Shown in pieces: positions 5,425 through 9,520 of a stretch of 9,520 nt of DNA. Each line of letters opens with the position of its first letter. Position 1 is the first letter of the stretch. The notes beneath the pieces were generated by a model, which was not told where the DNA came from, ran no database searches, and saw only the letters and a list, made by a program, of their open reading frames with translations. The position numbers and the translations under genes are program-made. Origin of the DNA: Candidatus Nanohalarchaeota archaeon (GTDB lineage: Archaea; EX4484-52); the NCBI GenBank assembly GCA_003660905.1, contig QMVB01000031.1, positions 1-9,520 on the forward strand, in the 5' to 3' direction.

Positions 5425-5443
5425 ATACTGTTAATACAGCTAA

Positions 5444-5455
5444 ACTTAAAATACT
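5444..5455 (-). promoter_or_regulatory. TATA-box promoter of the coiled-coil gene
   Basis: The minus strand reads AGTATTTTAAGT with the TATTTTAA core (5446-5453) centred about 26 nt before the ATG at 5422-5424. That spacing predicts a leaderless mRNA and suggests independent transcription from the upstream acdA gene. Confidence 0.42.
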
Positions 5456-5483
5456 TATCTGTTTTTTACTGCAATTGCATTGT

Positions 5484-6836
5484 TCAATGGTTCAGGCAAC
5501 TTAATGCATTTGCTGCTCTTGAGGGAGAAGGAAATACCGGAACTCCTTCTTCCTTGAGCGTGTCAATCAATACTTTTGCGTATTTGTCCCCCATTGCAAT
5601 GACTATTATTGGTTTTTTCGTCTTTCTTTTTTCATTTGCGATAATATCTACAATATCAGGGCTTAATGAGGAAATCTGCAGCAGAAGTATGATTATGATT
5701 GCATCAATGTTTTTGTCTTCAATTATGCTGTATATAGATACAGCATACCTGTTGGTGTCTGCATCCCCAATTAAGTCCATGGGATTGTTGATTGTGGCGT
5801 ATGGCGGCATGACTGTCCTGATTTTTTCTATTGTTTTTTTCTCAAAGTCAGGGAGTTCAATGCCTTTTTTGGATATGGAATCCGTTGTCATTACCCCGAA
5901 TCCGCCTCCGTCCGTAATGATTGCCAGATTATTTATTTTCTTTTTCAAATGCCCGTATTGCTCAAGAATCATTGCAAAGTCAAACATCTGGTCAAGGGAC
6001 ATTGCTTCTATCGCTCCTGCCTGCTTCATTGCTGAGTGGAATATTTTATAGGAACCCGCCAGGTTTCCTGTGTGCGAGGCTGCTGCGTTCTTTCCCTTGT
6101 CGGATTTTCCTGCTTTGTATATAATAACCGGCTTTTTCTTTGTTGTGCTTTTTACGACTTCATAGAGTTCTCTGCCCTTGTCAATTCCTTCTATATACAT
6201 CAATATAACCTTTGTTTTCGGGTCATCTGCCATGTATTTGAGCAGGTCGACAGCCCCTATATCAATATTGTTTCCAAAGCTCGCAAATCTTGCGATATTG
6301 ATTTTCCTGCATGCTGCAACATCAATCAATGAAAGCCCTACAGCTCCGCTTTGGCTGATTATAGAAATGCTGCCGGCATTTGGTTTTGTAATCTTATACT
6401 TGGGTAAAAAGAGAGTATCTATTTTCCCGTAATTATCAAATATGCCTATGCAGTTTGGTCCGATTACCCTTGTCTTTGAGTTTTTCAGGATTTTCTTTAA
6501 TTCTTCTTCCCGTTTTATGCCATCTCCACCAATTTCCTTGTAGCCGGCAGTGATTATAATAGCATATGGAATTTTCTTTTTCACGCATCCAGCTATCACT
6601 TTATTTGAGATGTCGAAGGGAGTTACAACCACAGCAGTATCTATTTTATCCTTTACATCAAGCACAGAAGGGAAGCATTTAATCCCAAAAATATCCTTGT
6701 ATCTTGGGGATATTGGATAGATTTTCCCCTTAAAATCAAAATCAATTATATTTTTCAATATTACATATCCGAATTTTTGAGGGTTGGCAGATGCGCCAAT
6801 CACTGCAATGGACTTTGGATTGAATAATTCTTTCAT
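5484..6836 (-). CDS. acdA: Acetyl-CoA synthetase (ADP-forming), alpha subunit
   Basis: The 450-residue protein matches the alpha subunit of ADP-forming acyl-CoA synthetases, which convert acetyl-CoA, ADP and phosphate to acetate, CoA and ATP in fermenting archaea. The CoA-binding Rossmann domain starts with SIAVIGASANPQKFG (9-23) and includes YPISPRY (40-46) and VIGPNCIGIFD (124-134). The succinyl-CoA ligase-like domain has SIISQSGAVG (158-167) and FASFGNNIDIG (184-194). H255 in AASHTGNLAGS (252-262) is at the place of the phosphorylated histidine (His257 in the Pyrococcus enzyme, from memory). The third domain shows ITDGGGFGVM and NNPMDLIGDAD. Length is that of a separate alpha subunit. The ATP-grasp beta subunit is needed for activity and is not fused or adjacent here. 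Divergent from the LamG gene. Confidence 0.93.
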   Translation of the reverse strand: MKELFNPKSIAVIGASANPQKFGYVILKNIIDFDFKGKIYPISPRYKDIFGIKCFPSVLDVKDKIDTAVVVTPFDISNKVIAGCVKKKIPYAIIITAGYKEIGGDGIKREEELKKILKNSKTRVIGPNCIGIFDNYGKIDTLFLPKYKITKPNAGSISIISQSGAVGLSLIDVAACRKINIARFASFGNNIDIGAVDLLKYMADDPKTKVILMYIEGIDKGRELYEVVKSTTKKKPVIIYKAGKSDKGKNAAASHTGNLAGSYKIFHSAMKQAGAIEAMSLDQMFDFAMILEQYGHLKKKINNLAIITDGGGFGVMTTDSISKKGIELPDFEKKTIEKIRTVMPPYATINNPMDLIGDADTNRYAVSIYSIIEDKNIDAIIIILLLQISSLSPDIVDIIANEKRKTKKPIIVIAMGDKYAKVLIDTLKEEGVPVFPSPSRAANALSCLNH

Positions 6837-6860
6837 ATTATTTTATATATACTCCAATAA

Positions 6861-6871
6861 ATTATTTAAAT
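6861..6871 (-). promoter_or_regulatory. TATA-box promoter of acdA
   Basis: On the minus strand ATTTAAATAAT lies centred about 30 nt before the acdA ATG (6834-6836), predicting a leaderless transcript. A second AT-rich run, TATATATAAAATA, sits only 5-17 nt before the ATG and is too near to place a start upstream of the gene. Confidence 0.5.
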
Positions 6872-6929
6872 GTGAAATTATTATCCGGCTTCATTATCAA
6901 CATGAAAACGCTACGACAGGGGGCAGTAA

Positions 6930-6943
6930 TGTTTATAAATATT
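6930..6943 (+). promoter_or_regulatory. TATA-box promoter of the LamG surface-protein gene
   Basis: TTTATAAATA at 6932-6941 is a near-ideal archaeal TATA box. Initiation about 25 nt downstream would fall near 6960-6966. This leaves a leader of about 60 nt to the ATG at 7024, or about 15 nt to the in-frame ATG at 6979. It is the plus-strand half of a divergent promoter pair with acdA. Confidence 0.6.
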
Positions 6944-7023
6944 GGATAGATATATAATCAATATATGATAAATACTCTATGATGTGGATTAAGAGCAATC
7001 ATCAATCATTTGAGACAATTAAT

Positions 7024-9520
7024 ATGAAAACAAAAACTACGATAATATTGATATTTCTTTGCATATTAATTATTGGTCTGGTTTTTGCAACTCCTTCTCT
7101 TGATTATAGTGCGCCTACGCTTTCTGATAATATTTACATTTCAACGAACTGGACTGAAGTTAATTTAACAATAAATGAAGAAAGTCTTGATACTTTTATC
7201 TTTAACTGGAACACAACTAATTATACTTTTTATGATGATTCTCTTGTCCTGGCTATGAATTTCAACAACAATTCAGCAATAGGAGAGAATTCAACCCATT
7301 TTGTGGATATTTCAAGTTCAGGCAATAATGGTTCCTGTTCTGGGGATTCCTGCCCAAACTGGACAAGTTCCGGGAGATTTGGCGGAGGATTGCAGTTTGA
7401 TGGAGTGGATGATTATGTTGATTGCGGGAATGATGAGAGTTTAAAATCACAAAATTTAACGGTTGAATTTTGGTTCAAATCAAATGGGTGGCAAGATCAA
7501 TACGGTTCTATAATATCTCGTGGCATAGGAGAGGGATGGTCTGATTCATCTAATGAAGCTTGGAATATATTTAATCATTATACCTCTGGGTTTATTGCTT
7601 TTGATATTGGGAATGGAACTGATTACCAGGATGTTGAAATAAATCCTCGCCCATCAGAAAATGTCTGGCATCATTATGTATTTACAGTAGATGAAGACCA
7701 CCTTATTGTATATTTAGATGGTGTTCAAAAAGACGTTGATGATAGGACTTTAATTATAAATTCTGCTGATTTGTCGGTAAATATAATGAAAGGGGCAAAT
7801 GGAAACAACGGCTCCATTGACTCTGTCCGTATCTATAACCGCGCGTTGTCGGCGACGGAGGCGAGGATGCATTATCAATCAGAATTCAGTAAATACAACT
7901 CGACACAATACAGATTTTATAACAATGTAACGAACCTGGCTGATGGAGAATATACTTATTTTGACTGGGCTAATGACACAGCAGGAAGTTCTAACCAGAC
8001 AGAAACAAGAATAATAACAATAGACACAACACCCCTAACCTCAAACTCCCCTTCAGAAAATGCCTCTTTTGACCAAGAGATTGTTCCAGGAGATTCTTTG
8101 GAATATATTTTTAAAGAACTCGGAGAAGGAGGAATTAGATCCACCGGAAATTTAAAATTTATCTCAAAGGTAGCAAATGAAAAGGTTTTAATAGAAAAAT
8201 CAAAACCTGAGGTGAAATTAGAGAAATGGGGAAATGAGACTTTTTTAAAAGTTTCCAGACCAAGTGTTTCTTATTCTCCAGGAAGTTTGGTTAATGATAA
8301 AATTCCGCCTCTTGTTGGAAAACGACTCTCGGATTCAAAAGTAAAATTTATTAATCACAAAGAAGAAGTTCATATTTATAGTTTAGAAGAAGGAATGGAA
8401 TATGAAGTAATTTTAAAAGAAAAACCAAATTCTAATATAATTGAAATGGAAATTGAATCTCAAGACCTCGGTTTTTATTATCAGCCTCCTTTAAATCAGG
8501 AAAAACAGGAAGAAGGGCTAACCTGCAATGAAACTGATTGTTGGGATGAAAATGGAACTAATATGGTTCATAGACCAGAGAATGTTGTTGGAAGTTATGC
8601 TGTTTATCATAAGAACAAAAAAGGAGATTACTCAAAAATGAGAGGGAAAAATTATATGGCTGGAAAAGCATTCCACATTTACAGACCAAAAATAATAGAC
8701 ACTAACGGAAACTGGATTTGGGGTAAATTAAATGTAGATGAAAAAGAAGGAATTTTATCAATTACTATTCCACAAGAGTTTTTAGATAATGCTGTTTATC
8801 CTATTAAAATTGACCCGACTTTTGGGTATGATACAGTAGGAGGAAGCCATGTAACCATAAATGGTAGAATTAGCGGGACATATTTTATGGGTGATGCTGG
8901 AACAGCAAATTCATTAACAGGTTATTTCCAAAAGTATTTTTCTCAAAAATCAAAAGGAGCAATTTATAAACAATCTGATAATACTTTTGTAGCAGAAACC
9001 AATGAAGTAACGGCTGCTAATGGATGTAATTGGTATGAACATACTTTTTCTTCCCCACCAACTATTACTGCTCAAAATTATTATTTAGTAATGTGGGGTG
9101 CAACAAATAATGATATACTTTATTATGATACTGGTGGAAATGGAGGTTATGATGTTGAGACCTATGGAACCTTTCCAGCCAATTGGGTTCCTACCTCTGA
9201 AGACAGAAAATACTCTATCTACTGTACCTATACAGCAGGTGGAGGAGATACAACACCCCCAACCACAAATGCCACAGCAGTAAAAGATGATGATACAACT
9301 TACACATTCAACACATGGACAAACTCAACCTATGTAAATGTAACCCTATCCTGCGATGATGGTTCAGGTTCAGGATGCAACATAACCCAATATTGCACAG
9401 ACACAACCAATACCTGTACCCCTAATATAGCTTATTCAACACCAGTCCAAATCTCCACAGAAGGAATGAGTTATATTAGATTCAGAAGCAATGACACAGC
9501 AGGAAATCTGGAAACAACAA
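7024..9520 (+). CDS. Large secreted LamG-domain surface protein, 3' end beyond the window
   Basis: The frame from ATG 7024 is open to the last base, at least 832 codons. A signal peptide (KTKTTIILIFLCILIIGLVFA, residues 2-22) is followed by a threonine/asparagine-rich mature chain with many N-x-S/T sequons, as in archaeal surface glycoproteins. Residues about 74-289 form a LamG/concanavalin-A-like domain: SLVLAMNF, FGGGLQFDGVDDYVDC (119-134), WHHYVFTVD (215-223), LDG (231-233), IDSVRIYNRALS (265-276). It is nested in an Ig-like module whose halves are residues 24-73 and 290-340. Residues about 345-738 form a middle module with GKAFHIYRPKIID (547-559) and DNAVYPIKIDPTFGY (588-602), recalled from hypothetical proteins of uncultured lineages. 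From DTTPPTT (742) a second Ig-like module (chitobiase C-terminal-like) starts. In-frame ATGs at 6979 and 6982 would lengthen the N-terminus by up to 15 residues; 7024 best fits the signal peptide. Role inferred: adhesion or carbohydrate binding. Confidence 0.88.
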   Translation, partial: MKTKTTIILIFLCILIIGLVFATPSLDYSAPTLSDNIYISTNWTEVNLTINEESLDTFIFNWNTTNYTFYDDSLVLAMNFNNNSAIGENSTHFVDISSSGNNGSCSGDSCPNWTSSGRFGGGLQFDGVDDYVDCGNDESLKSQNLTVEFWFKSNGWQDQYGSIISRGIGEGWSDSSNEAWNIFNHYTSGFIAFDIGNGTDYQDVEINPRPSENVWHHYVFTVDEDHLIVYLDGVQKDVDDRTLIINSADLSVNIMKGANGNNGSIDSVRIYNRALSATEARMHYQSEFSKYNSTQYRFYNNVTNLADGEYTYFDWANDTAGSSNQTETRIITIDTTPLTSNSPSENASFDQEIVPGDSLEYIFKELGEGGIRSTGNLKFISKVANEKVLIEKSKPEVKLEKWGNETFLKVSRPSVSYSPGSLVNDKIPPLVGKRLSDSKVKFINHKEEVHIYSLEEGMEYEVILKEKPNSNIIEMEIESQDLGFYYQPPLNQEKQEEGLTCNETDCWDENGTNMVHRPENVVGSYAVYHKNKKGDYSKMRGKNYMAGKAFHIYRPKIIDTNGNWIWGKLNVDEKEGILSITIPQEFLDNAVYPIKIDPTFGYDTVGGSHVTINGRISGTYFMGDAGTANSLTGYFQKYFSQKSKGAIYKQSDNTFVAETNEVTAANGCNWYEHTFSSPPTITAQNYYLVMWGATNNDILYYDTGGNGGYDVETYGTFPANWVPTSEDRKYSIYCTYTAGGGDTTPPTTNATAVKDDDTTYTFNTWTNSTYVNVTLSCDDGSGSGCNITQYCTDTTNTCTPNIAYSTPVQISTEGMSYIRFRSNDTAGNLETT

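Noticed and set aside
7262..7450. Minus-strand ORFs inside the LamG gene (also 7956-8144)
   Set aside because: They are antisense to a continuous 832-codon frame with a signal peptide and domain motifs.
9098..9283. Plus ORF in another frame near the window end
   Set aside because: It overlaps the long LamG-protein frame, which is open throughout and has protein-like composition.

Overview
The window most likely comes from a small-genome archaeon of the DPANN type (Woesearchaeota/Pacearchaeota-like). The reasons are an archaeal ribosomal block with eL19, an archaeal RNA polymerase subunit Rpo3, an archaeal-type dUTPase, an ADP-forming acetyl-CoA synthetase alpha subunit, TATA boxes about 26-31 nt upstream of start codons instead of Shine-Dalgarno sites, and a uS5 with the glycine/lysine-rich insertion that I recall from DPANN lineages. 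The phylum is inferred from protein character, not from a tree.

Layout. (1) Bases 1-171, plus strand: the C-terminal end of an anaerobic ribonucleotide reductase (NrdD). It stops right after its zinc site, with no glycyl-radical segment visible. (2) Bases 195-562: a complete 356-bp MITE-like element with perfect 18-bp terminal inverted repeats and a 6-bp target duplication, containing a decayed fragment that looks like a transposase N-terminus. (3) Bases 653-3875, minus strand: a tight six-gene operon read eL19 - uL18 - uS5 - uL30 - Rpo3 - dUTPase. The first four are the classical archaeal spc order, but eL32 is missing in front, uL15/SecY are missing behind, and rpo3 plus dut are joined on instead. 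(4) Bases 3876-4668: about 790 bp without a convincing gene. It holds the operon promoter, a second partial copy of the element (150 bp, about 92% identical, same orientation), one small doubtful ORF and two hairpins. (5) Bases 4669-5424, minus: a winged-helix plus long coiled-coil protein of unknown function. (6) Bases 5484-6836, minus: acetyl-CoA synthetase (ADP-forming) alpha subunit. (7) From 7024 to the window end, plus: a long open secreted protein, at least 832 residues. It has a signal peptide, a LamG/concanavalin-A-like domain nested inside an Ig-like module, a long middle module of unknown role, and a second Ig-like module that runs off the window.

The operon joins translation (four large/small subunit proteins), transcription (Rpo3) and dUTP removal. 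NrdD, the dUTPase's functional neighbour in dNTP supply, lies convergent to it across the MITE. AcdA would couple acetyl-CoA breakdown to ATP formation in a fermentative cell. The LamG protein is probably a glycosylated surface protein for attachment to cells or polysaccharides.

The most interesting points are: the two related mobile-element copies in direct orientation bracketing the rewired ribosomal operon; the NrdD end that lacks a glycyl-radical site next to one of them; and the mosaic architecture of the surface protein, whose middle module differs in base usage and is flanked by near-identical linkers.
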